Of a stretch of DNA of 64,000 bases, positions 16,514-25,117 are shown in pieces. Position numbers and translations under genes: made by a program. The notes under the pieces are model-generated. The model was not told the DNA's origin. It worked only from the letters and a program-made list of their open reading frames with translations, and did no database searches. Origin of the DNA: Clostridiales bacterium (GTDB taxonomy: Bacteria > Bacillota > Clostridia > Christensenellales > Aristaeellaceae); NCBI GenBank assembly GCA_016930575.1, contig JAFGGL010000036.1:1-64000 (forward strand), read 5' to 3'. Each line of letters begins with the position of its first letter. The stretch's first letter is position 1.

Positions 16514-17508
16514 GCCTTTGCCTCCTTTGCGGGATTCTCCTGCTTCTCAAAACCGAAAGGCTTGGAGCCGGTGAAACGGTCGATCAGCGGCGTCAATACG
16601 TTCATGAACAATATCGCGAACGAACAGCCTTCCGGATAGCTGGAAAACTCGCGGATAACGAACAATAATACTCCGCAGCCGACGCCCATGATCAGCTTTC
16701 CGATACCCGTGATCGGCGAGGTAACGTAGTCCGTCGCCATAAACACCGCGCCAATGATCAACCCGCCGGAAAGCAGCTGATACAGCACGTTCTGCGCGCC
16801 GGATTCCATGGAGTACAGCGTGCCGGTTTTGATGAAGTACGCAACCGCAACCGTGGCGATGAACGAAACCGGGATGCGCCAGTCGATCACCCGGAAAACC
16901 AGCAGGAATACGCCGCCAAGCAGCAGCGTGATCTTGCAGGTCTCGCCGATCATGCCGGGGACATCGCCGTAGAAAAGCTGCCAGAGCGTGAAACCGGTCG
17001 CCCCGTGCGTCAGCGGCGTTGCGACCGATACGGCGTCCAGCGCTACGGGCGCGGCCCACTGACCAGCGTGCGGCAGCACGTTCGCTGCCATCAGCCCCGT
17101 CCACGACAGCATCAGGATCGCCCTGGCCGCCAGCGCGGGGTTCATGAAGTTTTGTCCCAAACCGCCGAACAGCTGCTTGATCAGGATGATCGCCAGGAAG
17201 GAACCGACGGCGGCCAGCCACCACGGCGCGTTGGCCGGCAGGTTGAACGCCAGCAGAAGCCCCGTGACGACCGCGCTCATGTCCGATACGGTCACAGGCT
17301 TGTGCGTCAGCTTCTGCCAGATATATTCCGCGGCGACTGCGCTGACGACCGCGACGACGATCAGCATCAGCGCGTTTCCGCCGAAGAACCATACGGCGGC
17401 TGCGGCGGTGGGAAGCAGCGCGATCACGACGCTCAGCATGATACGCTGCGTGGTTGCGGCGTGATTGTGCAGGTACGGCGCGGCGGATACGATCAGCTTT
17501 TTCTGCAT
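16510..17508 (-). CDS. rnfD: Rnf complex membrane flavoprotein RnfD
   Basis: A 332-residue multi-helix membrane protein beginning MQKKLIVSAAPYLHNHAATT, with the family segments LGQNFMNPALAARAILM and ATDYVTSPIT. The expected covalent FMN attachment Thr is Thr164 in LDAVSVATPLTHG. RnfD is involved in transmembrane electron transfer and ion pumping. It starts one base after the rnfC stop. Attachment of FMN would need an ApbE-type transferase, which is not in this window. Confidence 0.94.
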   Translation of the reverse strand: MQKKLIVSAAPYLHNHAATTQRIMLSVVIALLPTAAAAVWFFGGNALMLIVVAVVSAVAAEYIWQKLTHKPVTVSDMSAVVTGLLLAFNLPANAPWWLAAVGSFLAIILIKQLFGGLGQNFMNPALAARAILMLSWTGLMAANVLPHAGQWAAPVALDAVSVATPLTHGATGFTLWQLFYGDVPGMIGETCKITLLLGGVFLLVFRVIDWRIPVSFIATVAVAYFIKTGTLYSMESGAQNVLYQLLSGGLIIGAVFMATDYVTSPITGIGKLIMGVGCGVLLFVIREFSSYPEGCSFAILFMNVLTPLIDRFTGSKPFGFEKQENPAKEAKA

Positions 17509-17509
17509 C

Positions 17510-18853
17510 CTACTTCGCCTCTTCTCTCTGCCGTTGCTGCCGGCGCTTTTCCGTAATCACTTTTTTACATGTTTTACAACTTTGCGTCAGGCTGCGTTTC
17601 GCCGGGCAGCTCCAGGAACACGCGCCGCATTCCAGGCAGTTCATCGCCCCGAGTTTTTCCGCCGTTTCGAAATCGCTCTTGCGCATCGCCTTGTCGATAT
17701 CGGACGGGCACAACAGCATCGGGCAGACCGTTATACAGCGGCCGCAGCGTATGCACGAGCTTTCGGGTTTCGGCATCAGTTTCTTTTCCAGAACCGTGAT
17801 TCCCGAACAGCCTTTTGTGACCGGGATATCCGTGCGGTTGATGGCCAAACCCATCATCGGGCCGCCGTAGATCATCATTCTGGCCTGCGGCAAAAGTCCT
17901 TCCGACGCGTCCAGCAGCCACTGCACGGGCGTGCCGATGCGCACCAGATAGTTGGCCGGCCTCTTCACGCAGCCGCCGACGGTCACCACGCGGTCGATCA
18001 GCGGCGTGCCTTCGTAAATCGCGCGGTACAGCGCGTAGCAGCTGCCGACGTTGACGACCAGCACGCCTTTGTCGATCGGCAGCCCGCCGGTTTTCACCCT
18101 GCGCTTCGTCAACGCGTAAACAAGCTGTTTCTCGCCGCCCTGCGGGTACCTGACCGGCACCGGGGCCACGATGAAGGACGGATCGCCCTCACAGAGTTTC
18201 GTCATCAATTCGATCGCGTCGGGTTTGTTTTTCTCGATGCCGACATATACTTTTTCAATGCCGAAGGCAACTTGCATCCGCTTCGCGCCTTCGACGATTT
18301 CCTTCGCTTTGGATAACATGAGCTGATGATCGGCGGACAGGTACGGTTCGCACTCCGCGCCGTTGACGATCAAGGTATCCAGCTTCGTCCGTGGCGGCAT
18401 CAGCTTGACGCTGTACGGGAAGGTCGCGCCGCCAAGGCCGACCAGTCCCATCTCTCCGGCGAGTTCGGACAGTGCTTTGGCGTCCAGCTTTTCCGGATCC
18501 TTGACCGGCTGCCGTTTGACCCACTCATCCTTGAAGTCGTTGTCAATGATCGCGCATTCCGCCTGCAGGCCGTTGGCCAAAACGCAGGGCTGGACGTCCA
18601 CCACGACGCCCGATACGCTGGAATGGACGGCGGCGCTCACAAAGCCTGCCGCCTCTCCGATCTTCTGCCCCATCTTCACGCTGTCGCCCTTTTTCACCAG
18701 CGCCTTGGCCGGCGCGCCGATGTGCTGGAGCAACGGGATCGTCACGCGCGCCGGTTGCCGCAGTTCTTCGATCGGCAGGGCCGCGGTGACCGGTTTCCCG
18801 TTCATTCCTTCATGCGGGTGAATGCCGCCCGGAAACCGAGTATACAGACTCAT
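17510..18853 (-). CDS. rnfC: Rnf complex NADH-side subunit RnfC
   Basis: A 447-residue peripheral subunit: N-terminal barrel-sandwich region (HPHEGMNGKP, biotinyl-like), then the Complex I 51 kDa-like FMN/NADH fold with MGLVGLGGATFPYSVKL and NGAECEPY. It ends in two [4Fe-4S] motifs, CIRCGRCITVCP and CLECGACSWSCP. It transfers electrons to NAD+. First gene of the rnfCDEAB-proC-rnhA operon; its promoter and a small palindrome lie upstream. Confidence 0.95.
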   Translation of the reverse strand: MSLYTRFPGGIHPHEGMNGKPVTAALPIEELRQPARVTIPLLQHIGAPAKALVKKGDSVKMGQKIGEAAGFVSAAVHSSVSGVVVDVQPCVLANGLQAECAIIDNDFKDEWVKRQPVKDPEKLDAKALSELAGEMGLVGLGGATFPYSVKLMPPRTKLDTLIVNGAECEPYLSADHQLMLSKAKEIVEGAKRMQVAFGIEKVYVGIEKNKPDAIELMTKLCEGDPSFIVAPVPVRYPQGGEKQLVYALTKRRVKTGGLPIDKGVLVVNVGSCYALYRAIYEGTPLIDRVVTVGGCVKRPANYLVRIGTPVQWLLDASEGLLPQARMMIYGGPMMGLAINRTDIPVTKGCSGITVLEKKLMPKPESSCIRCGRCITVCPMLLCPSDIDKAMRKSDFETAEKLGAMNCLECGACSWSCPAKRSLTQSCKTCKKVITEKRRQQRQREEAK

Positions 18854-18882
18854 TCAATTCTGCCCTTCCTTCACAATATAAA

Positions 18883-18895
18883 GCGTTTGAAACGC
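18883..18895. repeat. Small palindrome in rnfC leader
   Basis: GCGTTT-G-AAACGC, perfect 6-bp arms around one base, about 10-22 bases downstream of the predicted rnfC transcription start and ahead of the ribosome binding site. A possible operator; no known regulator motif (for example a full Rex box) is recognised. Confidence 0.4.
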
Positions 18896-18911
18896 ATTTA
18901 TACCACTGACT

Positions 18912-18940
18912 ATAGTACCTTACATACGCCTAAAAATCAA
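18912..18940 (-). promoter_or_regulatory. Promoter of the rnf operon
   Basis: Minus-strand TTGATT (18940-18935), 17-base spacer, TACTAT (18917-18912). Confidence 0.6.
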
Positions 18941-18969
18941 GGCTCACAGCCTGCAATTCACAAATGTTC

Positions 18970-19503
18970 TTACGTCTTTTTTGCTGGATTCTCAGCCGCG
19001 TCTTTCAGCGGTTTCCAGGCTTCCGTTAGACGTTTGAGCGACCACGCCGCGTTTGCGGGGCTCGTGGACGGTAGTATGTGAATGGGCACGCCGGTCTCCT
19101 TCTCAAGATGCACCTGGTACAGCCTGCCGGCCTTTTGACCGTTGGCGAAAATGCGGTCGATCTCCGTTTTCTTTAGGAAGGCTAAAATATCGTTGAACCG
19201 CAGCGGCTTCAGCGTGCTGTCGGCGCTGCCGTCGACCGTGCAGGAGGCGACCACGTCCCACAGCGCGATATGGTGTTTATGCAAAAGGACGGTCTTCTCC
19301 GCTATCGTCCCGGGCGTGTTTTCCTGAAACAGCGCCGCAAGCACACGCCAGAATCGGTTTTGCGGATGCCCGTAGTAAAATGCGTTCTCCCTGGACTTTA
19401 CGGACGGAAACGAACCCAGCACCAGCACTTTCGAGCGCGCGTCGAACACGGGCGCGAAGGGATGATATAGTCCCGGCGTTCCCTTGTTTCGCTTGCCGTA
19501 CAT
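18970..19503 (-). CDS. Uracil-DNA glycosylase superfamily, hypoxanthine-DNA glycosylase type
   Basis: A 177-residue base-excision repair enzyme. LVLGSFPSVKSRENAFYYGH and then PQNRFWRVLA match family 6 (HDG) of the uracil glycosylase superfamily, in which the motif I Asn rather than Asp favours hypoxanthine removal; the C-terminal motif is LPSTSPANA. It would remove deaminated adenine from DNA. Separated from HU by a strong hairpin, so it probably has its own promoter or read-through expression; I could not define one. Confidence 0.82.
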   Translation of the reverse strand: MYGKRNKGTPGLYHPFAPVFDARSKVLVLGSFPSVKSRENAFYYGHPQNRFWRVLAALFQENTPGTIAEKTVLLHKHHIALWDVVASCTVDGSADSTLKPLRFNDILAFLKKTEIDRIFANGQKAGRLYQVHLEKETGVPIHILPSTSPANAAWSLKRLTEAWKPLKDAAENPAKKT

Positions 19504-19521
19504 AGTGCCCTTTCCATGAAT

Positions 19522-19548
19522 AACGCCCGCATACGGTATGCGGGCGTT
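19522..19548 (-). terminator. Terminator-like hairpin after HU gene
   Basis: Perfect 13-bp arms AACGCCCGCATAC and GTATGCGGGCGTT around one base. The following T run on the minus strand is weak (GTTATTC), so efficiency is uncertain. Confidence 0.6.
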
Positions 19549-19565
19549 GAATTGTTGATGAACTA

Positions 19566-19838
19566 TCAGTTTACGCTGTCCTTCAGGCCTTTGCCTGCTT
19601 TGAAAACGGGCGCTTTGGAAGCGGCAATCTTGATCTGCTCGCCGGTGCGGGGGTTCCTGGCGATACGGGCAGGACGCTTGCGAACTTCGAAAGAACCAAA
19701 ACCAACGATCTGTACCTTGTCGCCTTTTGCAAGTGCGGCGGCGATGACGTCGGTCACGGCGCTGAGCGCTTTTTCCGCGTCTTTCTTGGTGAATCCGGTC
19801 TTCTTCACGATGGCAGCGGTTAATTCAGCTTTGTTCAT
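19566..19838 (-). CDS. hup: DNA-binding protein HU
   Basis: A 90-residue histone-like nucleoid protein starting MNKAELTAAIVKKTGFTKKD, with the DNA-binding arm GSFEVRKRPARIARNPRTGE. It binds and bends DNA as a dimer. AAGGAGG lies about 10 bases before the ATG. Its position behind mazG/yabN is the common Firmicutes order. Confidence 0.97.
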   Translation of the reverse strand: MNKAELTAAIVKKTGFTKKDAEKALSAVTDVIAAALAKGDKVQIVGFGSFEVRKRPARIARNPRTGEQIKIAASKAPVFKAGKGLKDSVN

Positions 19839-19905
19839 GTGATAGATCCTCCTTAATTATAATAATTCAAGGTGTACGCTGGGCTTGCCAGCAGAAAAGC
19901 GCAAA

Positions 19906-21363
19906 TCACTCGCCGTTTCTCATGGAAATGTGCTTCTCTTTCACCCAGTATACATCCATTTCGCTTAAAGTCAAGTCCCCGATTGATTTTCCTTCGCTTT
20001 TCACATGATTTTCCATCCCCCGAAATCGCCGGATAAACTTCTCGGCGGCGGCATATAACGCGATGTCGGGGTTCACGCCGGAGAGCCTGCAGACGTTGAC
20101 GACGGAAAATAGCAGGTCGCCCAACTCCTCCTCGATATTCGCGCCGCCGCCAAGGCTCGCGAGCACCTCACCGGTTTCTTCCTTTACTTTTTCGAGCGCT
20201 GATTTCGCGTCCGGGAAATCAAAGCCGACCTTCGCGGCCTTATGTTGAACCTTGTGCGCACGCATCGCGGCGCTCAAGCTCCTGGATACGCCGTCCATTG
20301 CGTCTGCAACGCATTCTATTCCACGCTGTTTGCGCTTGATGTTCTCCCAGTTGTCCAGCACCTGCGACGCGGTATCCGCTTTCACCGTACCGAACACATG
20401 CGGATGGCGTTCAATCAGCTTCGCGGTCACGGCTGTGGTGACGTCCCGCAGGGTGAACTCCCCGCATTGCATAGCGATCACCGCGTGGAACACGATCTGC
20501 AAGAGCACGTCGCCGAGTTCCTCGCACATGTGCTCGCTGTCCCGCTCGCGCGCGGCTTCGATGAATTCATAGCTTTCTTCCAACAGATTGGGAAGCAGGC
20601 TTTCGTGCGTCTGCTCCAGATCCCAGGGACAGCCGTCTTTGGAACGCAGGCGCAGCATGACGGCCTGCAGATCCTCCGTGCCGAAGCGCTTTCGCTCCTC
20701 CAGCGGCTGTGCGATATACAGGAAAGCCGTCAGATGGTCGTAGCGCTCCTGCCTGTCCAGTTCAAACAACCGGATGGTGCGCATTTGCAGCCCTCCGTCT
20801 ACATCGCCGGAGAAGAAGCGCACCTGCGTTTGGTCGTCCAGCAGTTGCATCAGCTTGATCTTACACGCGCCCGCGCAGGCCTGCGAATGCAGTTCGGACA
20901 GAAAGCAGGAGAGCCGCGGGTTCAGATCGTCGGCTATTAAAAAACGTTCGGCAGAAGACAGGCGTATATCCTGCATATCCGCCTGCGCCATCGCAAGGCA
21001 GCGGCTAAAATGACTGATACCGGGCAGTATCTGTGGCTTTCCCCCGTCCGCACTGCGCTCCAGAAGCGCCCCCACGGTGGAATCCATGGCCGCGTCGGCG
21101 ACCGCGTAGATTACTTCGCCCGTTTCTGCCGCGTCCGCCACATACTGTGCGGCCGTTTGGTTGAAGGCGTCGAAGGTCCCGGCGGTTTCATACAGCGCGT
21201 CCAGCGATTCAAAGGGTATTCCGTTATCCTTCAGCCAGCGCGCGGCGGCGTGCTTCTCCGTTCGCAGGATGATACGTCTTCCGGACTGCAGCGCTTCCAT
21301 CGCGTCCTTGGAAAGCAGGCTGATTGCGCCCGTGGAAACCGATACGACAGTGATCGTGTGCAA
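19906..21363 (-). CDS. mazG: MazG/YabN nucleoside triphosphate pyrophosphohydrolase with degenerate methylase-like N-domain
   Basis: A 485-residue two-domain protein of YabN type. Residues about 1-215 form a tetrapyrrole methylase-like domain in which the usual glycine-rich SAM loop is replaced by VVSVSTGAISLL, so it is probably not a methylase. Residues about 230-480 are MazG, with KDGCPWDLEQTHESLLPNLL and the metal ligands in EESYEFIEA and EELGDVLLQ. A second, shorter repeat ends in EETGEVLASL and EEELGDLLFSVVN. It hydrolyses non-canonical NTPs. The TTG at 21363 is chosen because GGAGG is 8 bases upstream; the TTG at 21369 is only 2 bases from it. Confidence 0.88.
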   Translation of the reverse strand: MHTITVVSVSTGAISLLSKDAMEALQSGRRIILRTEKHAAARWLKDNGIPFESLDALYETAGTFDAFNQTAAQYVADAAETGEVIYAVADAAMDSTVGALLERSADGGKPQILPGISHFSRCLAMAQADMQDIRLSSAERFLIADDLNPRLSCFLSELHSQACAGACKIKLMQLLDDQTQVRFFSGDVDGGLQMRTIRLFELDRQERYDHLTAFLYIAQPLEERKRFGTEDLQAVMLRLRSKDGCPWDLEQTHESLLPNLLEESYEFIEAARERDSEHMCEELGDVLLQIVFHAVIAMQCGEFTLRDVTTAVTAKLIERHPHVFGTVKADTASQVLDNWENIKRKQRGIECVADAMDGVSRSLSAAMRAHKVQHKAAKVGFDFPDAKSALEKVKEETGEVLASLGGGANIEEELGDLLFSVVNVCRLSGVNPDIALYAAAEKFIRRFRGMENHVKSEGKSIGDLTLSEMDVYWVKEKHISMRNGE

Positions 21364-21377
21364 AACCAATGCCTCCG

Positions 21378-22973
21378 TTATTTTTTAAGCCTTTTCAACA
21401 AGGGGATAATATCATCTTTTTTCAGGGAACCGATCAATATGGACACCGCGGCGTACACGGCGGCTCCGATCAAAACCAAAGCGAATGTGATCAGCCGCCT
21501 TTCCGGCAGGACCTGCATCAGCAAATACAGCGCTGCGGTCATCACCAGCGACGCGAACAGGGGTTTTAACAAGATCTGCATCGGATCCGGTTTCAGCCCC
21601 GTCAGTTTGTGCACGTAGTACAGGTTGGGCAGCATGCTGACGCCGTAGCACACCAACGAACCGATGGACGCGCCGAGGATATTGATATTGGGCGTGGCGA
21701 TGAGGAAGTAGTTGATCAGCACCTTGAAGCCCACGCCGATCAGCAGCGTGTACATGGGTATCTTCTGCCTATGCAGGCCCTGCAGTATGCCGCTTGTGGC
21801 CTGGACGACGGTGAACAGGATGATGGTGAAGCTGGAGTATGACAGCAGTTGCGCGGTTTGCGCGAGCGCCTCTGGTGACGAGAATGGATATACGGCTGCC
21901 AGGAGGGGCCTGGCAAGAATGCTCATGCCGAAGCTGCAGGGAAGTCCGAGCAGGAACGCCATACGCAGCCCCGAATGGGTGCTTTGCTTGACAGCCGCGT
22001 AGTCTTTGCGCGCCATATTGGCGGATATCGCGGGCACCATACTCATGGAGATGGCAAGCGCGAGCGCCGTGGGCACGTTGATCAGCGTGATCACATACCC
22101 GGAAAAACGCCCGTACATCGCGCGGGCCGCGTCGCGCGCAAATCCGGCGCCTTCCACCAGGCGGCCTATGATCATGTTCGAATCGATAAACGCCGACAGC
22201 GGAATGATGCATGCGCCGATGGTGATCGGAATGGCGAGGGCCAGAAGCTTGCGGTTGATCTGCGCGGAAGGCAGCAATGCGGCCTCTTCGTTTTGTTCGA
22301 CGGCGTCGATATCATGCCGCCTGCGCAGATACACGACGTACATATACAGCAGCGCTGCCGCCTCGACGATGGACGTACCAAGCAGCGCTCCCGCGGCGGC
22401 ATAGCCGATATTGATGCCGTCCGCACCGTCCATCCCGATTCGGGAGCCAAAATATGCCATCGGCAGCGCAATGACGATCTTCCCCACCGATTCGATCAAC
22501 TGGCTGAACGCGGTGGGCCGCATATCGCGCTGCCCCTGCATGAAGCCGCGGAACGCGCTCATCGCGCACACAATGGCAACAGACGGCGCAATGGCCACAA
22601 ACCCGGACACCGTCAGCGGATCGCCTACAAGATTGCTCAGGAACGTGCGGAATGTGATCATCAATACCGTGCCGACGATGCCGATGGCCGTCAGGATGAT
22701 CAACGCATTTTTGAATGTCCGCCTGGTGTTGTGCACGTCGCCCTTGGCCAGATTGAAGCTGACGATGCGACTGACGGCCACGGGCAGTCCGGCTGAGGAA
22801 ATGGTCAGCAACAGGGCATAGGTCGGAAACACGAGCTGATAGGTTCCCAATCCCTGCTCGCCGATCAACCATGCCAGCGGGATGCGGTACAGCACCGCGA
22901 TGAGCTTGCAGATCAAACCCGTAACGCTCAGCACCGTGATGCCGCCGATGATGGACTGTTGTTTCGCGCTCAA
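21378..22973 (-). CDS. SpoVB/YabM-like lipid-linked oligosaccharide flippase
   Basis: A 531-residue polytopic protein of the MOP exporter superfamily, about 14 predicted membrane helices, beginning with GGITVLSVTGLICKLIAVLY and YRIPLAWLIGEQGLGTYQL. Relatives include SpoVB (spore cortex synthesis) and YabM; with mazG/yabN downstream it matches the yabM-yabN pair of Bacillus. It probably flips a wall or polysaccharide precursor. Start is TTG at 22973, 7 bases after GGAGG. A -10-like TATAAT (23008-23003) lies upstream but its -35 partner is poor. Confidence 0.85.
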   Translation of the reverse strand: MSAKQQSIIGGITVLSVTGLICKLIAVLYRIPLAWLIGEQGLGTYQLVFPTYALLLTISSAGLPVAVSRIVSFNLAKGDVHNTRRTFKNALIILTAIGIVGTVLMITFRTFLSNLVGDPLTVSGFVAIAPSVAIVCAMSAFRGFMQGQRDMRPTAFSQLIESVGKIVIALPMAYFGSRIGMDGADGINIGYAAAGALLGTSIVEAAALLYMYVVYLRRRHDIDAVEQNEEAALLPSAQINRKLLALAIPITIGACIIPLSAFIDSNMIIGRLVEGAGFARDAARAMYGRFSGYVITLINVPTALALAISMSMVPAISANMARKDYAAVKQSTHSGLRMAFLLGLPCSFGMSILARPLLAAVYPFSSPEALAQTAQLLSYSSFTIILFTVVQATSGILQGLHRQKIPMYTLLIGVGFKVLINYFLIATPNINILGASIGSLVCYGVSMLPNLYYVHKLTGLKPDPMQILLKPLFASLVMTAALYLLMQVLPERRLITFALVLIGAAVYAAVSILIGSLKKDDIIPLLKRLKK

Positions 22974-23044
22974 GCTGCTGCCTCCGTATTTTATTCCCTG
23001 CCATTATAACAGATTTCAATGGCGATGCGGCAATCCAAATAATA

Positions 23045-23072
23045 AAACGCTCCACCGGACGGTGAAGCGTTT
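23045..23072 (-). terminator. Terminator of the PrsA-like foldase gene
   Basis: Arms AAACGCTCCACCG (23045-23057) and CGGTGAAGCGTTT (23060-23072), 12 of 13 pairs, 2-base loop, followed on the minus strand by TTTTATTATTT. Confidence 0.85.
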
Positions 23073-23085
23073 GTTTGGGCGTATG

Positions 23086-24453
23086 TCAGTCCTTGAGCCT
23101 GTCCAGGTAAACCTTTGCGTTCGCTTCCGTTACCCACTGGCTGATTGTCTCTGCGTATATCGTGTCTTGTTTTTCTGTCAGTAGTTCTTCCGCAACGCTG
23201 TCGCGGATATCGCTGAGCGGTACCTGACCCGCCTGCAGATCGCTTGCATACTGCACGATGTGAACGCCGTAGCTTGTGCGGAAGGGATCGGATATGTCGC
23301 CGACCGTTTGAAGCGCCATGGCTTCGTTCACAAACGCCTCCACATAGGTGGACAATCCCTTGCAGACGAGATACCCCATCGACTTTGCCGGCTCGGCCTT
23401 CATGCCCGTATCTTCGCCGAATTCTTGAATCAGCGTGTCGAAATCTTTCCCGTCTTTAATCCTGGACAACACGATGTTAACCGCCGGCTGAACAGCCGCG
23501 TATGCAGCCGCCGTAAGAGCGTCCAATTCAGCCGTCTCGGTTTCGATGCCCGCAGTCAGCGTCTCTACCTGTGAAGCCAATTCGTTACGGGTCTTTTGTT
23601 GATCCTCGTTGTCTTCCGCGGTATTCTCCGGCAACTCGGCTATAGCTTGCTCGATTGCGGTAAGCGAGCTTTGATCTTCCGAGATCTGCGAAGTCAGCGC
23701 GGCGATCTCCGTCCGTTCGTCGTCGCCGATCTTGATCAGCAGATTCTTGACGTAGCGGTAGCCGTTTGGCTTGAAATAGATGATCTTGCCGCTATTGATA
23801 TCGGAAGCGTATTGCGTAAGGTCAGAGGCGTACGCGGTAATCGCGTCCGCAACGCCTTCGTTGTACCGCGACTCGATCTCGCCTTCTGTCACCGTCACGT
23901 CCTTGACGATATAATCCTTCAGCTTGGCAAACATTTCCGATTGCTTTTGCTCTTCCAGCAGGCTCTCCCTGGAACTGTAGCCGATCTCCAGAATCTTCGC
24001 GTCTACCGCCGCATCCAGTTCTTCTCCGGTCAGTTCGGTGTCTGTAAAATAATACGACTTTACGGTATTGATATACCCTGCGTAAGTTTCGTCCACAGTT
24101 TCCTGGATCGTTGCCAGCTCTTCCTCCGTGAATTGATCCAGTCCGATTTCGCGGATCTTCTGATTGCTGACGGCTTCCTCGATCATCGCATTGATCGCCG
24201 TATCCTGTGCGGCTGCAATCGTATCTTCATCGGTGCGGTCATAATTATAACCATACAGGCTGTAGACATATTCCTGATAATCCAGCACGTTTTCGATGGT
24301 CCACTGAACGTCCTCTTTGACGATTTCTTCCCCCGCAACTTCGATAATGACGGTCTGCGCGTCGACCACCGGATCTTTCACGATCAGTCCGCAGCTCGAC
24401 GTCACGGCGACGACGACCGCCAATATAACCACTAAAATCGCATATTTGCGCAT
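23086..24453 (-). CDS. PrsA/SurA-like foldase lipoprotein with split parvulin domain
   Basis: A 455-residue lipoprotein: signal peptide with lipobox VTSSC (Cys21), a SurA/PrsA-like N-terminal helical region (about 35-215), and a C-terminal parvulin rotamase part. The rotamase begins around YRYVKNLLIK and resumes only at NIVLSRIKDGKDFDTLIQEF, then SMGYLV and DPFRTSYGVHIVQYAS. Between the two halves (about residues 250-335) lies a long Glu/Gln/Ala-rich coiled-coil insertion absent from PrsA. The expected role is folding of exported proteins outside the membrane. It has its own promoter and terminator and stands next to signal peptidase. Confidence 0.85.
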   Translation of the reverse strand: MRKYAILVVILAVVVAVTSSCGLIVKDPVVDAQTVIIEVAGEEIVKEDVQWTIENVLDYQEYVYSLYGYNYDRTDEDTIAAAQDTAINAMIEEAVSNQKIREIGLDQFTEEELATIQETVDETYAGYINTVKSYYFTDTELTGEELDAAVDAKILEIGYSSRESLLEEQKQSEMFAKLKDYIVKDVTVTEGEIESRYNEGVADAITAYASDLTQYASDINSGKIIYFKPNGYRYVKNLLIKIGDDERTEIAALTSQISEDQSSLTAIEQAIAELPENTAEDNEDQQKTRNELASQVETLTAGIETETAELDALTAAAYAAVQPAVNIVLSRIKDGKDFDTLIQEFGEDTGMKAEPAKSMGYLVCKGLSTYVEAFVNEAMALQTVGDISDPFRTSYGVHIVQYASDLQAGQVPLSDIRDSVAEELLTEKQDTIYAETISQWVTEANAKVYLDRLKD

Positions 24454-24496
24454 ATCGCAGGTCTCTCCTTAATTGTCTAATTGTTCACGCCAAAGT

Positions 24497-24525
24497 ATTA
24501 TACTGAATTTACGCCCGATCGGCAA
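24497..24525 (-). promoter_or_regulatory. Promoter of the foldase gene
   Basis: Minus-strand TTGCCG (24525-24520), 17-base spacer, TATAAT (24502-24497), beginning 2 bases after the lepB stop. Confidence 0.7.
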
Positions 24526-24526
24526 G

Positions 24527-25117
24527 CTATTCTATTCCGCGTATTCTGTCAAACGGGAAAAACACGAAACGAACGTGTCCCTTGATCTGGCCGCGCGTCA
24601 GCGTATCGACGCCGGATGACCGGCTGTCGCGGCTGTTGTCGCGGTTGTCCCCCATCACGAAATACTCATCACCGCCCAGCAGCCTTTCGCTCATATTGGC
24701 ATAGAAAGGGCTGTCGTTGCGTGCAGGTGACAGGTAGGTTTCATCCTGCGCTTCCCCATTGATGTACACGATATTATCCTCGATCGCGATCGTATCCCCC
24801 GGCAGGGCGATCAAGCGCTTCACATAGTTTTTAGTGCTTTCGGGGTATTTGCAGATGATCACGTCGCCTCTTTCCGGCTCGCCGAAGATGTAATCAAACT
24901 TGGTCACAAACATCAATTCGCGGTCCTGCAGGGTGTCCAGCATGCTGCTGCCGTCCACGATCACAGGCTCGAACACAAATCCGCGGATGCATAGCGCGAT
25001 GATCACCGCAGAACCGAGCGTCAATATCCAACTGATCGTTTCCTTGATAATCATCTTTTTCTTCTCTTCCGGCGTCATCTCGGAGAACTTTTTCTTCGGC
25101 TGTTTCGCTTTCGCCAC
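24527..25117 (-). CDS. lepB: Signal peptidase I
   Basis: A 196-residue membrane serine protease with one N-terminal anchor (about 26-45). The catalytic Ser58 is in DGSSMLDTL and the Lys100 general base in YVKRLIALPGD; FVMGDNRDNSRDSRSSG is box E. It removes signal peptides from exported proteins such as the SpoIID, solute-binding and L,D-transpeptidase proteins here. The start is GTG at 25117, sharing its first base with the TAG of the upstream DUF951 gene; AAGGAGG is well placed. Confidence 0.95.
   Translation of the reverse strand: MAKAKQPKKKFSEMTPEEKKKMIIKETISWILTLGSAVIIALCIRGFVFEPVIVDGSSMLDTLQDRELMFVTKFDYIFGEPERGDVIICKYPESTKNYVKRLIALPGDTIAIEDNIVYINGEAQDETYLSPARNDSPFYANMSERLLGGDEYFVMGDNRDNSRDSRSSGVDTLTRGQIKGHVRFVFFPFDRIRGIE

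Noticed and set aside
22974..23044. Promoter of the SpoVB-like gene
   Set aside because: A TATAAT is present at 23008-23003 but the only -35 candidate (TTGCCG) is 19 bases away, so it is too weak to list as a feature.
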